64,000 nucleotides of DNA from Tolypothrix sp. NIES-4075 (GTDB taxonomy: Bacteria > Cyanobacteriota > Cyanobacteriia > Cyanobacteriales > Nostocaceae): the NCBI RefSeq assembly GCF_002218085.1, contig NZ_BDUC01000001.1:1-64000 (forward strand). Reading direction: 5' to 3'. Below are positions 50,921-59,607 of this stretch, one piece after another. The number at the start of each line of letters is the position of its first letter. The first letter of the stretch is position 1. A program made the position numbers and the translations under genes. The notes beneath the pieces were generated by a model. It was not told the origin of the DNA, made no database searches, and saw only the letters and a list, made by a program, of their open reading frames with translations.

Positions 50921-51496
50921 ATGCAATATGATATAGCTGCTATTATTCAAGGCTATGCTCAAGGCTATTTTCTCATGGCTGATGATAGCAATGGCTTGGA
51001 GTGGTATAGCAGTCGCGATCGCACTTTAATTCCTTTGGATGACCGATTTTGCTACCCTAAGTCTTTGCGACGTGTTATCAATCAAGAGCGCTTTTCTGTA
51101 GCGATTAACCGGGATTTCAAGGCTGTGGTGTTGGGTTGTGCTAACCGCGAAACAACTTGGATTTCACCTGAGTTAGAAGATATTTATTGGGAACTTTACC
51201 AAGCTGGTTGGGCGTATAGTTTTGAAACTTGGCTGGGTGATGAACTTGCCGGAGGAATTTTAGGAATTGTGATCGGTGGTGCTTTTATTGGCGAATCAAT
51301 GTTTTACCGCATTCCTGAAGGTTCTAAGGTGGCAATGGTGAAGTTGGTAGAAAGATTGCGAGAAAGAAAATTTGTGCTGTTTGATGGCCAAATGATGAAT
51401 CCCCATTTGGAGAGGTTTGGCGCTTATCGAGTTGATGATGATGAATATCAAGCTTTACTCAACCAAGCTTTGCAACGTAAATGTTATTTTTTATAA
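50921..51496 (+). CDS. aat: Leucyl/phenylalanyl-tRNA-protein transferase
   Basis: 191 residues. Family motifs: IQGYAQGYFLMADD, the WYSSRDRTLIPLDDRF segment, WAYSFETWLGDELAGGILGI and FIGESMFYR. The enzyme transfers Leu or Phe to N-terminal Arg/Lys of proteins, feeding the N-degron pathway through ClpS/ClpAP. Slightly short against the E. coli enzyme (about 234 aa), as in other cyanobacteria. ATG start, short intergenic gap to the divergent small gene. Confidence 0.93.
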   Translation: MQYDIAAIIQGYAQGYFLMADDSNGLEWYSSRDRTLIPLDDRFCYPKSLRRVINQERFSVAINRDFKAVVLGCANRETTWISPELEDIYWELYQAGWAYSFETWLGDELAGGILGIVIGGAFIGESMFYRIPEGSKVAMVKLVERLRERKFVLFDGQMMNPHLERFGAYRVDDDEYQALLNQALQRKCYFL

Positions 51497-51524
51497 AAAA
51501 TAACACTTATACATTCTTATTAAA

Positions 51525-52500
51525 CTGGATTTTCTACAGTAAATATACTTGCCAAATTCAAAAGCGTGTCATTACAACGGTTTCAATTGTTGAGTAAAAA
51601 TTGTTAAAGTAGGCTTCTGTATCTGTATCAGCGTTCGCAGGAGATACCACGAGCATCAAGCTTTTTCTAAGTGTAATCATAATTTACCGTATGGTGATAC
51701 AAACGTCGTCAGTAACTTATCGCAGGTAAAAAAGTACACAAGGACACTTAAGATAGTTAAGGGAAAATCTATAAATTAGATAAGAATCGAAAAAACCGTC
51801 AAATATAAATAGGTTTCGAGAACTGGTGTTATCGAAACTAAAAACTTTTAAGGTATAGTATTTTAGCTGGATGTTTCAATTGTAACTAAGGTAAAACATG
51901 AAGAATCTGTTAAATAATTTGGAAAAAGCGGTTATTTTGTGCTTTGTGATATTTAGCTTGAGCTTTTCATTGACTGCACTTCCGGCATCGGCTGAGACAC
52001 GTTATGCTCCTCCACAACCAGTAGGGAAGCTAGATTCTCCTGAATCAGTTGGTAAAAATACTTACTATCGTCCGAAATTGAGCAAAAGTTCGGAACTACA
52101 ACCACCTATAGCTCCTCCACAACCAGTAGGGAAGCTAGAGCCAGATAGTACTCATAAAGTTGGTCAAAATACTTATTACCACCCGGAATTGAGCAAAAAA
52201 GCGAAAAAGTGAGAATAACAGATAATCTCACCTTATACTGAAGTTCCTCCTGCAAATATATTTACATAGACTCAAAACCTTATCATCATAATGGTTTTAA
52301 TTGTTGAGTTAAATTTGTGTAGCCATGTAGGGGATTGATGCAAAAAAGCGATCGCCAATTATATTGAATCTACAACGTTGTACGTACTCACCAAAACAGC
52401 TATTGCTTAGACATGGGTACAAAATTTTTACTCAACAATTGAAACCCTTGTAATGACAAGCTTTGGAGCTTTTTAAGTATATTTACTGGGGAAAATCCAG
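51525..52500. repeat. About 80-bp inverted repeats flanking a small secreted-protein gene
   Basis: The left copy (51525-51606) starts CTGGATTTTCTACAGTAAAT and ends with TTTCAATTGTTGAGTAAAAA. The right copy (52421-52500), reverse-complemented, starts CTGGATTTTCCCCAGTAAAT and has the same end. By eye they match at roughly 80% of positions. A third, more diverged copy of the inner half (AATGGTTTTAATTGTTGAGT) lies in direct orientation near 52269-52318. The 104-codon gene sits between them. Confidence 0.7.
51898..52212 (+). CDS. Small secreted protein with two tandem APPQPVGKL repeats
   Basis: 104 residues. The signal peptide (1-32) contains VILCFVIFSLSFSLTALPASA, cut near ASA-E. The mature 72 residues are two copies of a ~37-residue unit: APPQPVGKLDSPESVGKNTY then YRPKLSKSSELQ, and APPQPVGKLEPDSTHKVGQN then TYYHPELSKKAKK. 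The unit is Pro-, Lys- and Tyr-rich and predicted extended. I do not recognise the family; the location should be periplasmic or outer. A 400-bp leader precedes it and it sits inside the inverted repeats. Confidence 0.6.
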   Translation: MKNLLNNLEKAVILCFVIFSLSFSLTALPASAETRYAPPQPVGKLDSPESVGKNTYYRPKLSKSSELQPPIAPPQPVGKLEPDSTHKVGQNTYYHPELSKKAKK

Positions 52501-52763
52501 ATTAAAGAAATTCCTTGGAAGGAGGCTTCTGGGCATAAGTTCCTGCACTTTTTGGTTGTATTACCGAAGTGCGATCGCTGATCTTGTAGGTTAGATTGAC
52601 GCTAGAAAACCCAACATCTATCCTTCATCGTTTCTTTGGTCACTCTAGCAACCACCTCATAAAGCTAGATTTCAAAGTTTAAATACATAACAGAAATAAA
52701 CTCACCAAAACCTGATATCCTACAACCTGTAGCAAAAAGTGTCCCACTCTGTTGAAATTGAAC

Positions 52764-54122
52764 ATGGCTCAAAACTATCGCCGTGCGAAGCTCAGAGGCA
52801 AATCCTTTAAAGGGCAAGATTTAACAGGCGCAGATTTCTCTAATTCTGATATCCGAGGTACAGATTTTACTGGTGCGATTCTTCATAGTGCAAACTTTAG
52901 CAACGCCAAAGCAGGTTTACAACGCCGTTGGGCGATCGCTTTGGTAATATTTGCATTACTACTATCGGCAATATCCGGACTGCTATCAACCGTTGGTGGT
53001 TCGCTGCTAGGATTTATTCTGGTTAACAATCACCGCGAAAATATTTATGTTGTGGTAGTTAGCTTGATAGTTTTGTCAGTGTTTTTTATCATTATTATCC
53101 GCCGGGGATTGTCAGCAGCTTGTGGATTTTTGGTAATGGCAATGATATGGGCAGGTTTGGCGGCGATCGCCTGGGCTGGTATAGTAGCAGTAGCTTGGGC
53201 TGGAGTAGCAGTTACAAGCGTAATGGAATTAGCCGCTATAGTAGCAGTAATTGTTACTGCATCAATCTCAGTAGTAATTGTAGCAGCAGGAGCCGTAGTT
53301 ATAGCAGGAGCCGCCGCATTTGCCGGAATTGTCGCTGGAATGCTTGCAGTTACAGTCACCGTGTCAGTTGCGGGGGCAATAGCCGGAGCCGTAGCTGTGG
53401 CGGCAGCAATGGTCAATTTGATTGCAGGAGGTGTAGCATTATTAATAGCAATAGCAGTAGTATTACTGTCTGCTTATATAAGCTGTCATGCCTTATTTGG
53501 AGATGAAAAGCAAAGCTTAACTCGGAATTTAGCGATCGCTTTTGTGACAAAATATGGAACTAGTTTTCAAGGCTGCGATTTAACAGATGCGGACTTTACC
53601 CAAGCCAGACTAAAAAACACCAGCTTCATCAGAGCTATTTTGACACGCACCTGCTGGTATCAAGCGAAAAAGTTGCATCTTGCGGCTGTGGGGACAACTT
53701 ATCTTGACGATTTGCAATTACGAGAATTGTTGGTTACGAAAGACTTACAAAACAAAAACTTGAATGGCTGGAACTTGCAAAATATAAATTTGCAGCAAGC
53801 GAATATCAAGGATGCTAGCTTAATAGGAGCGAATCTTAGTGCATCTAACTTACAAGATGCAGATTTTTCTAGAGCTAACCTCGGACAAACGCAATTAAAC
53901 AAAACCGATTTGAGAGGTGCGACTCTTACAGGTGCTTACATCGAAGATTGGTTAATTACTTCCCAAACGAAGTTAGATAACGTTAAGTGTGAGTACATCT
54001 TCATGCGGATACCCACACGGGAAAATCCTAATCCTCATCGTTTACCCCCAAATTGGGATGAAACATTTAAAGAGGGTGAATTTTCTCGCTTGTTTAATCC
54101 CTTGTCGAAAATTAAGATTTAA
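52764..54122 (+). CDS. Pentapeptide-repeat membrane protein
   Basis: 452 residues from ATG 52764 (MAQNYRRAKLRGKSFKGQDL). A short pentapeptide cluster (about 8-45: GADFSNSDIRGTDFTGA) leads into ~200 residues of very hydrophobic Ala/Val/Ile/Gly-rich sequence, probably six or more TM helices. A second pentapeptide block follows (about 270-400: GCDLTDADFTQARL, NLNGWNLQNINLQQANIKDA). The C-terminal ~45 residues are polar (PTRENPNPHRLPPNW). Pentapeptide repeats form right-handed quadrilateral helices. This TM-in-the-middle layout is seen in cyanobacteria; function unknown. The frame is open 12 bp further upstream from a TTG. Confidence 0.8.
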   Translation: MAQNYRRAKLRGKSFKGQDLTGADFSNSDIRGTDFTGAILHSANFSNAKAGLQRRWAIALVIFALLLSAISGLLSTVGGSLLGFILVNNHRENIYVVVVSLIVLSVFFIIIIRRGLSAACGFLVMAMIWAGLAAIAWAGIVAVAWAGVAVTSVMELAAIVAVIVTASISVVIVAAGAVVIAGAAAFAGIVAGMLAVTVTVSVAGAIAGAVAVAAAMVNLIAGGVALLIAIAVVLLSAYISCHALFGDEKQSLTRNLAIAFVTKYGTSFQGCDLTDADFTQARLKNTSFIRAILTRTCWYQAKKLHLAAVGTTYLDDLQLRELLVTKDLQNKNLNGWNLQNINLQQANIKDASLIGANLSASNLQDADFSRANLGQTQLNKTDLRGATLTGAYIEDWLITSQTKLDNVKCEYIFMRIPTRENPNPHRLPPNWDETFKEGEFSRLFNPLSKIKI

Positions 54123-54141
54123 GAACGTAGTAAGCGCTACC

Positions 54142-54190
54142 CTACGGGAAAGCTTCTCCTGTCGGAGACGCTACGCTAACGCTAACAGCG
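54142..54190. repeat. GC-rich repeat fragment
   Basis: CCTACGGGAAAGCTTCTCCT then GTCGGAGACGCTACGC, related to the fragment near 29870 (CTCCTATCGGAGAGGC) and the one at 6838. Directly downstream of the pentapeptide gene. Confidence 0.5.
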
Positions 54191-54275
54191 CTTTTATTCT
54201 AAGTACATGTTAAAATCTTCGACTGTGAAATTGGGGATTTTTTCAGCGCTGAAGCGCCGACTACGAGTTATAATG

Positions 54276-55079
54276 TTAAACTCGCTTTTCTGTTACTAAG
54301 GTGAGGCTAACCCATTCGCCTTTATCGCTGTAACTGCGAATCATCCGTTGGCGTAAGTTAGGTTCGATTAACCAACCTGCTTCTAAGATAAAGCTTTGGC
54401 GTAATTTCACTTTCACTGGACAATTAGCAGAAGCACCATCAGGTAACAGTAATACTTGCACCTGCTTTTGGGGATCTTGATCAAAGTGAATTATAGAGCC
54501 TTTAATCGTAGCAGTTGAGGTAATTGTTCGTTCGCCAAAGCTTAAACTTTGAATTAATCGCCCAGCATCCAATCGTAATTGTAGAGTAGAAGAAAAAGTA
54601 TCAGGCGATCGCCAATCAGGATATATTGTTACACCTTCGCCATGCCATTCTCCTAACAAGTCATCTATTGTTAAAGGTGGACGTTGTGGTGCTTCAGTTT
54701 CCGCCAAATGTTCGCGAATTAAGGTAAGTTGGTCTAAATCGCCATTTTTATCAAATAACTGCACCAAGCGTAAACGGCGATTTTTTTGAATAAATCCAAA
54801 TTCTGCACCAAATTCAGAATATGGTGCTAGCTGAATCGAACCTTGAGAAAATTCGCCATTTTCAAAAAATAAAACACTTCGTCCTAGTGAACTATATTCT
54901 AAAACTTTTTCATCTTCCCGCAGACGGATAATTTGGCGAATAGTCTGATTATTGTTCAAACCTTCCAAGGAGACAACCGAGGGAGTATCATTCACCAATT
55001 CACCTTGGGGAGAGAAACGGGTAAATGAACCAGACCAGACACCGATATTTTGCAGCAAACGTTCCCATTGCGATCGCAT
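54276..55079 (-). CDS. DUF3598 family protein
   Basis: 267 residues, two similar beta-rich halves as expected for this lipocalin-like family: MRSQWERLLQNIGVWSGSFT at the start, and DDLLGEWHGEGVTIYPDW opening the second half. No signal peptide. DUF3598 is found in cyanobacteria and plastids; lipocalin folds there include phycobilin lyases, but no lyase activity can be inferred here. It lies 85 bp after ftsX on the same strand and may be co-transcribed. Confidence 0.75.
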   Translation of the reverse strand: MRSQWERLLQNIGVWSGSFTRFSPQGELVNDTPSVVSLEGLNNNQTIRQIIRLREDEKVLEYSSLGRSVLFFENGEFSQGSIQLAPYSEFGAEFGFIQKNRRLRLVQLFDKNGDLDQLTLIREHLAETEAPQRPPLTIDDLLGEWHGEGVTIYPDWRSPDTFSSTLQLRLDAGRLIQSLSFGERTITSTATIKGSIIHFDQDPQKQVQVLLLPDGASANCPVKVKLRQSFILEAGWLIEPNLRQRMIRSYSDKGEWVSLTLVTEKRV

Positions 55080-55164
55080 AGCGATTTTGGATTTTAGATT
55101 TTAGATTGGTGATTAAAAATAAGCTTCTGCTTAATGCGAGCGTGCGAGCGTGCCCTATCCACCA

Positions 55165-56064
55165 TTATCTAGCAAATCGACGCACTGCAAATAAGCTTCC
55201 TAATAATCCGACTGTGGCACCAAAACCAAGGAGAATTAAAGGTAATAATAAAGTTTGGGCGCTAGTGAGTTGCAAACCGTTGGTGAGAAATTGGATAAAC
55301 TCAGGTTGATTAATGAGCGAATTACTGAGAAACTGCTGAATTAGAGAAATGAAACTCCAAGCGATCGCACCGCCAACTAAGCCAAAAGTAATTCCTTGTA
55401 AAATAAACGGTAGATAAATCCAAGTCGAAGTTGCACCCACAAGTTGCATAATTTCAATTTCCCGACGTCGGGCAAGAACAATTAAGCGAATTGTCGTGCT
55501 AGTAACAGCGATCGCCGTTGAAGTCAAGATGATAGTAATTGTTAAAGTAATCCAATTCAAAGATTGATGTAACTGAGCGATGCGTTGCACAGCTTCATCT
55601 ACATACTGGACTGCATTAACTTGGGGTATTTTAGCAAGTTGTGTCGCTAAAGTCGGGACAACTTGGGAGTTACGCGCTTTCACCTTAATCTCATCAACTA
55701 AGGGATTATCGCCTAACTGCTGGGTAGCACCATCAATATCAGAAATTCCTAGTTCCTTAACTAGTTTATTCCAAGCTTGCTCTTTGGTGATTGTTTGCAT
55801 TGCCGCAACTTCGGGTAAATTCTCAACTATTGGAGCGATCGCTTCTACCCGCGCACCCGCATTCAGGTAAACTGATACTTCTAGCTGGCTACCAAACTGG
55901 TTAAGCAGCTTTTCTAATTGCCAAGAACTTTGCAGACTCAACCCGAATAAAAACAATAACACGGTAACAGTACTTACCGCCGCCCAATTCATCCAACCTC
56001 CCCGCAGCAAACCGAGGCAAGTTTCTTTTAACAGATAGTCAAGTTTAGTAAAAAATTTAAACAC
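55165..56064 (-). CDS. ftsX: Cell division protein FtsX
   Basis: 299 residues. The FtsX topology is visible: TM1 at about 22-45, a large extracytoplasmic domain (about 46-170, with QLEVSVYLNAGARVEAIAPI), and three C-terminal TM helices (about 172-196, 224-250 and 270-292) around VLARRREIEIMQLVGATSTW. With FtsE it forms an ABC-like complex that activates cell-wall hydrolases at the septum. ftsE is not in the window. The ATG gives the expected N-terminus (MFKFFTKLDYLLKE). Confidence 0.92.
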   Translation of the reverse strand: MFKFFTKLDYLLKETCLGLLRGGWMNWAAVSTVTVLLFLFGLSLQSSWQLEKLLNQFGSQLEVSVYLNAGARVEAIAPIVENLPEVAAMQTITKEQAWNKLVKELGISDIDGATQQLGDNPLVDEIKVKARNSQVVPTLATQLAKIPQVNAVQYVDEAVQRIAQLHQSLNWITLTITIILTSTAIAVTSTTIRLIVLARRREIEIMQLVGATSTWIYLPFILQGITFGLVGGAIAWSFISLIQQFLSNSLINQPEFIQFLTNGLQLTSAQTLLLPLILLGFGATVGLLGSLFAVRRFAR

Positions 56065-56127
56065 ACTAAATACCGATGTATTAGTTTCGCGTCAACATTT
56101 TGGCATGTTGATAATAAATGTGGCTAG

Positions 56128-56178
56128 CGTAGTAAGCACGGAGAGTGCTTAAAATAAGCACTCTCCGTGCTTACTACG
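56128..56178. repeat. Perfect 23-bp-arm palindrome
   Basis: CGTAGTAAGCACGGAGAGTG continues to GCTT, a loop AAAAT, then the exact complement back to CTTACTACG. It ends two bases before the stop codon of the HEAT gene. Related in design and ends to 12601-12654. Confidence 0.9.
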
Positions 56179-56180
56179 TA

Positions 56181-57476
56181 TTACCATTCCGCCAAAGCTG
56201 CGGTAACTCCTTTTCGTAAATCTGGTGTCAGTGTGGGATTATTTAATAATTGTTGCAATTGTTGATAAGCAGTTTCTGGTGCAAGATTCTTTAGTGCAGC
56301 GACGATGTGGAGTCTGACGACTTCATTATTATCTGACAGCAGAGAAATCAACGGTTCAATTGCCTCGATATTGCCTAATTGTCCCAAAGATAAAGCGATC
56401 GCACTTTTAATTGAGGTAATTTCAACTGCTGGATGTTGCGATCGCAATATTGAAAGTAAAATTACTGTCGCTTTCGCAGTTAATATCGAATCGCTGACTC
56501 GACCTAAAACTGTAACGATTTCTAACCACAGTGTTTGTGATGAAAGTTGATTAAATGCTTGTTGGAGATATTCTAAACTGGATGATGTCTTCATCCAACT
56601 GAGGGCGCGGATAATTTCGATTTGTAATTTTATTGGTGTCTGGGGCGATATTAGCACTAAAAATAAGTGTTTGGCAGCCTCATCACTACCGATGCGCGAA
56701 AGTGCAATAGCCGCAGCTTGGGCAACTTCGAGATTAAAGTCATAAAGTCTGGGTTGCAGTTTCGCCACCAAATCTAAACTTGAGTATAAGTCAGCGCGAA
56801 CACTTAAACCAAGCACAGCTTCACGTCTGACAGCAGCAGCGACATCATTTAAAGCCTTTAAAAGAATCGCTGGAATACGAGGATCGTGAAAGCTGCTGAG
56901 GGCTTCAATCGCTATAGCGCGTATTTCAACTAGCGGATCTTGCACCACACTTAATAGAGGTGTAATGATTTCTGGTTGGCGGATGTAACAAAGCGATCGC
57001 ACTGCCAAAACTCGTGTATCAACTGAAGTTAAAAGTTCTGATAAAGCAGCGATCGCACTTTGTCCAATTTGTCCTAATGCGGCAGCGGCGATCGCCTTAA
57101 ATTCTTCATCATCACTACTTTTCAGCAATTCTACTAAAGGGGCGATCGCTTTGGGATTTTTCAGATCGCCTAAAATCCGCACTGCATACCAACGCAAGTC
57201 GTCCTCTGCATCTTCATCTTCTAGGATGTCAATCAACGGAGTTATAGCAACATTTCCCAAACGGACAAACACCTTAGCAATTTCCCAGCGTTGCTGAAAA
57301 TCTCCCATTTCTAGAATTGAGAGTGCTAATTCTAGCAAATATGCTTGATTTTTAACTATCTCTGGGTCTTTGGCATTTTCTCCCAGAATCAATTGCACGC
57401 ATTGCAACACTCGTGACCAATCACCTGCATCATGTGCTGCCCGCGCTTGCACCAAAAGCTGGTTGATATTATTCAC
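56181..57476 (-). CDS. HEAT-repeat protein
   Basis: 431 residues from GTG 57476; the frame is open to a TTG at 57506. It consists almost wholly of HEAT/PBS-lyase-type helical repeats, for example DDLRWYAVRILGDLKNPKAI, EEFKAIAAAALGQIGQSAIA and DEAAKHLFLVLISP. The E-Z type HEAT units resemble those of phycobilisome lyases (CpcE/F), but there is no phycobilisome gene here and the length differs. More likely a scaffold protein. No start has a good ribosome site. Confidence 0.75.
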   Translation of the reverse strand: MNNINQLLVQARAAHDAGDWSRVLQCVQLILGENAKDPEIVKNQAYLLELALSILEMGDFQQRWEIAKVFVRLGNVAITPLIDILEDEDAEDDLRWYAVRILGDLKNPKAIAPLVELLKSSDDEEFKAIAAAALGQIGQSAIAALSELLTSVDTRVLAVRSLCYIRQPEIITPLLSVVQDPLVEIRAIAIEALSSFHDPRIPAILLKALNDVAAAVRREAVLGLSVRADLYSSLDLVAKLQPRLYDFNLEVAQAAAIALSRIGSDEAAKHLFLVLISPQTPIKLQIEIIRALSWMKTSSSLEYLQQAFNQLSSQTLWLEIVTVLGRVSDSILTAKATVILLSILRSQHPAVEITSIKSAIALSLGQLGNIEAIEPLISLLSDNNEVVRLHIVAALKNLAPETAYQQLQQLLNNPTLTPDLRKGVTAALAEW

Positions 57477-57605
57477 AATTAATTGGTTCTTGGTTGTTAG
57501 TAGCAAGCTCTATTGTATTAATGAAATGCGATCGCCCTTAGCAAGTTTGTTTCATGCAGAAAATGCATCATAGTGATACATTTTCGTCAACTTTACCAAA
57601 ATTTC

Positions 57606-57647
57606 GTAGCTATTTATACGATTTTAACATTCATTGAACCTTAACCT
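57606..57647 (+). promoter_or_regulatory. NtcA-activated promoter upstream of nirA
   Basis: GTAGCTATTTATAC (57606-57619) is an exact GTA-N8-TAC NtcA site. Exactly 22 bases later comes TAACCT (57642-57647), matching the -10 form TAN3T. This is the class II layout of nitrogen-controlled cyanobacterial promoters. NtcA, with 2-oxoglutarate, would activate nirA and probably nrtP/narB when ammonium is scarce. The nirA ATG is 169 bp downstream. Confidence 0.85.
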
Positions 57648-57815
57648 TAAAAGTAAGCAAATCGTTACAAGCCTCGTAACAAAAGAGCTTTGACTAATTT
57701 GCAATCTCGTAAAGCTCAAAAATTTACTTTAAAAAAATCGTAGATCCACAAACCGATAAAACTACATTCAGATATTCAAACGCGAAGTTAGAAACAAAGC
57801 AACGGAAGTCAACTC

Positions 57816-59384
57816 ATGACAGACACAGCAACTACCACACCCAGCTTAAACAAGTTCGAGAAATTCAAAGCAGAAAAAGATGGACTCGCCGTTAAAGCGG
57901 AAATCGAAAAATTTGCCTCCTTGGGTTGGGAAGCAATGGACGAAACCGATCGCGACCATCGGCTAAAGTGGGTGGGTGTGTTCTTTCGCCCAGTCACTCC
58001 CGGCAAGTTTATGATGCGGTTGCGGATGCCTAACGGTATTCTTACTTCTCATCAAATGCGTGTGTTAGCTGAAGTAGTGCAACGTTACGGCGAAGACGGC
58101 TACGCTGACATCACTACCAGACAGAATATCCAATTGCGGGGCATCCGCATTGAAGATTTACCAGATATCTTTAATAAATTTGAGGCTGTTGGCTTAACCA
58201 GCGTGCAGTCAGGAATGGACAACGTTCGCAACATCACAGGCGATCCCGTCGCTGGATTAGATGCGGATGAATTGTTTGACACGCGAGAGTTGGTACAGCA
58301 AATTCAAGACATGATTACCAACAATGGCGTTGGTAACTCAGAGTTTACCAACCTACCGCGCAAGTTTAACATCGCCATCACCGCTGGACGCGATAACTCA
58401 GTTCATGCGGAAATTAACGATTTGGCTTTTGTTCCAGCTTTCTTGGAAGGACAAGGAGAATCTGAACGCCAATTCGGGTTTAATGTCCTTGTCGGTGGCT
58501 TTTTCTCTGCCAAACGCTGTGATGCGGCGATTCCCTTAAATGCTTGGGTGCCACCATCCGATGTAGTCGCTGTATGTAGAGCCATTTTAGAAGTTTTTCG
58601 CGATCGCGGTTTACGCGCCAATCGCCAAAAATCCCGTCTAATGTGGCTAATTGATGAATGGGGTTTAGACAAATTCCGCTCAGAAGTTGAAAACCGTTTG
58701 GGTAAGTCACTGATAAGCGCAGCCGCAAAAGACGAAATCGACTGGGAAAAACGCGACCACATCGGGGTATATAAACAAAAGCAACCCGGATTAAACTACG
58801 TAGGGTTAAACGTTCCCGTCGGTCGCTTGTTTGCTGATGATATGTTTGAAATCGCACGTATAGCGGAAGTTTACGGCAGCAGTGAAATCCGCTTGACGGT
58901 TGAACAAAACGTGATAATCCCCAATATTGCTGATACAAGATTGGCAACATTTTTAACAGAATCGTTGTTAGAAAAATTTGCAATTGAGCCTAATACGCTA
59001 ACGCGATCGCTAGTTTCTTGTACAGGCGCACAATTTTGCAACTTTGCCCTCATCGAAACCAAAAACCGCGCCCTGGCGATGATTAAAGCCTTAGAAAGCG
59101 AGTTAACATTTACTAACTCTGTACGCATTCACTGGACAGGTTGTCCTAACTCCTGCGGACAACCGCAAGTTGCAGACATCGGCTTAATGGGAACTAAAGC
59201 ACGTAAAAATGGCAAACCTGTAGAAGGAGTTGACATTTATATGGGCGGCAAAGTTGGTAAAGACGCACATTTAGGAACTTGTGTCACTAAAGGCATACCC
59301 TGCGAAGACTTACAGCCAGTATTGCGCCAACTGCTAATAGAAAACTTCGGCGCACGCGCGAAAGAAGCAGTTATTAGTTATTAG
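57816..59384 (+). CDS. nirA: Ferredoxin-nitrite reductase
   Basis: 522 residues. Siroheme/4Fe-4S binding Cys motifs are SCTGAQFCNFA and GCPNSCGQ, with the duplicated nitrite/sulfite reductase core (TTRQNIQLRGI, TVEQNVIIPNI). The Cys/Arg pattern and gene company fit nitrite rather than sulfite reductase. It takes six electrons from ferredoxin to make ammonium from nitrite. It lies directly behind the NtcA promoter and upstream of nrtP. The short form, without a ferredoxin extension, is usual for cyanobacteria. Confidence 0.95.
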   Translation: MTDTATTTPSLNKFEKFKAEKDGLAVKAEIEKFASLGWEAMDETDRDHRLKWVGVFFRPVTPGKFMMRLRMPNGILTSHQMRVLAEVVQRYGEDGYADITTRQNIQLRGIRIEDLPDIFNKFEAVGLTSVQSGMDNVRNITGDPVAGLDADELFDTRELVQQIQDMITNNGVGNSEFTNLPRKFNIAITAGRDNSVHAEINDLAFVPAFLEGQGESERQFGFNVLVGGFFSAKRCDAAIPLNAWVPPSDVVAVCRAILEVFRDRGLRANRQKSRLMWLIDEWGLDKFRSEVENRLGKSLISAAAKDEIDWEKRDHIGVYKQKQPGLNYVGLNVPVGRLFADDMFEIARIAEVYGSSEIRLTVEQNVIIPNIADTRLATFLTESLLEKFAIEPNTLTRSLVSCTGAQFCNFALIETKNRALAMIKALESELTFTNSVRIHWTGCPNSCGQPQVADIGLMGTKARKNGKPVEGVDIYMGGKVGKDAHLGTCVTKGIPCEDLQPVLRQLLIENFGARAKEAVISY

Positions 59385-59540
59385 TTAGTGGATAGTGGTT
59401 AGGAGTCAAAAGTCAAAATTAAAAAATTGTAGAGACGCGACATGTCGCGTCTGTACAAAAGTTAGGAGTTAGAAATAATGTCTGACAACTAACAACTATC
59501 AACTATCAACTATCAACTATCAACCAACAACCAATATTTT
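59385..59540. repeat. STRR and palindrome between nirA and nrtP
   Basis: TTAGTTAGTGGATAGTGG (59383-59400), the 30-bp palindrome TGTAGAGACGCGA-CATG-TCGCGTCTGTACA region (59428-59457), then CAACTATC heptamers (59490-59530). They lie within the presumed nirA-nrtP transcript. Confidence 0.85.
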
Positions 59541-59607
59541 TGGGCAATTACATAATTGTCCACAGATTTATTTACGCAATTATTCAGTTTTTACTTAGGA
59601 AAGCTCA

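Noticed and set aside
53045..53506. Long alternative frames (minus 123 codons, plus 128 codons) over the pentapeptide gene
   Set aside because: Low-complexity shadows of the Ala/Val-rich core.
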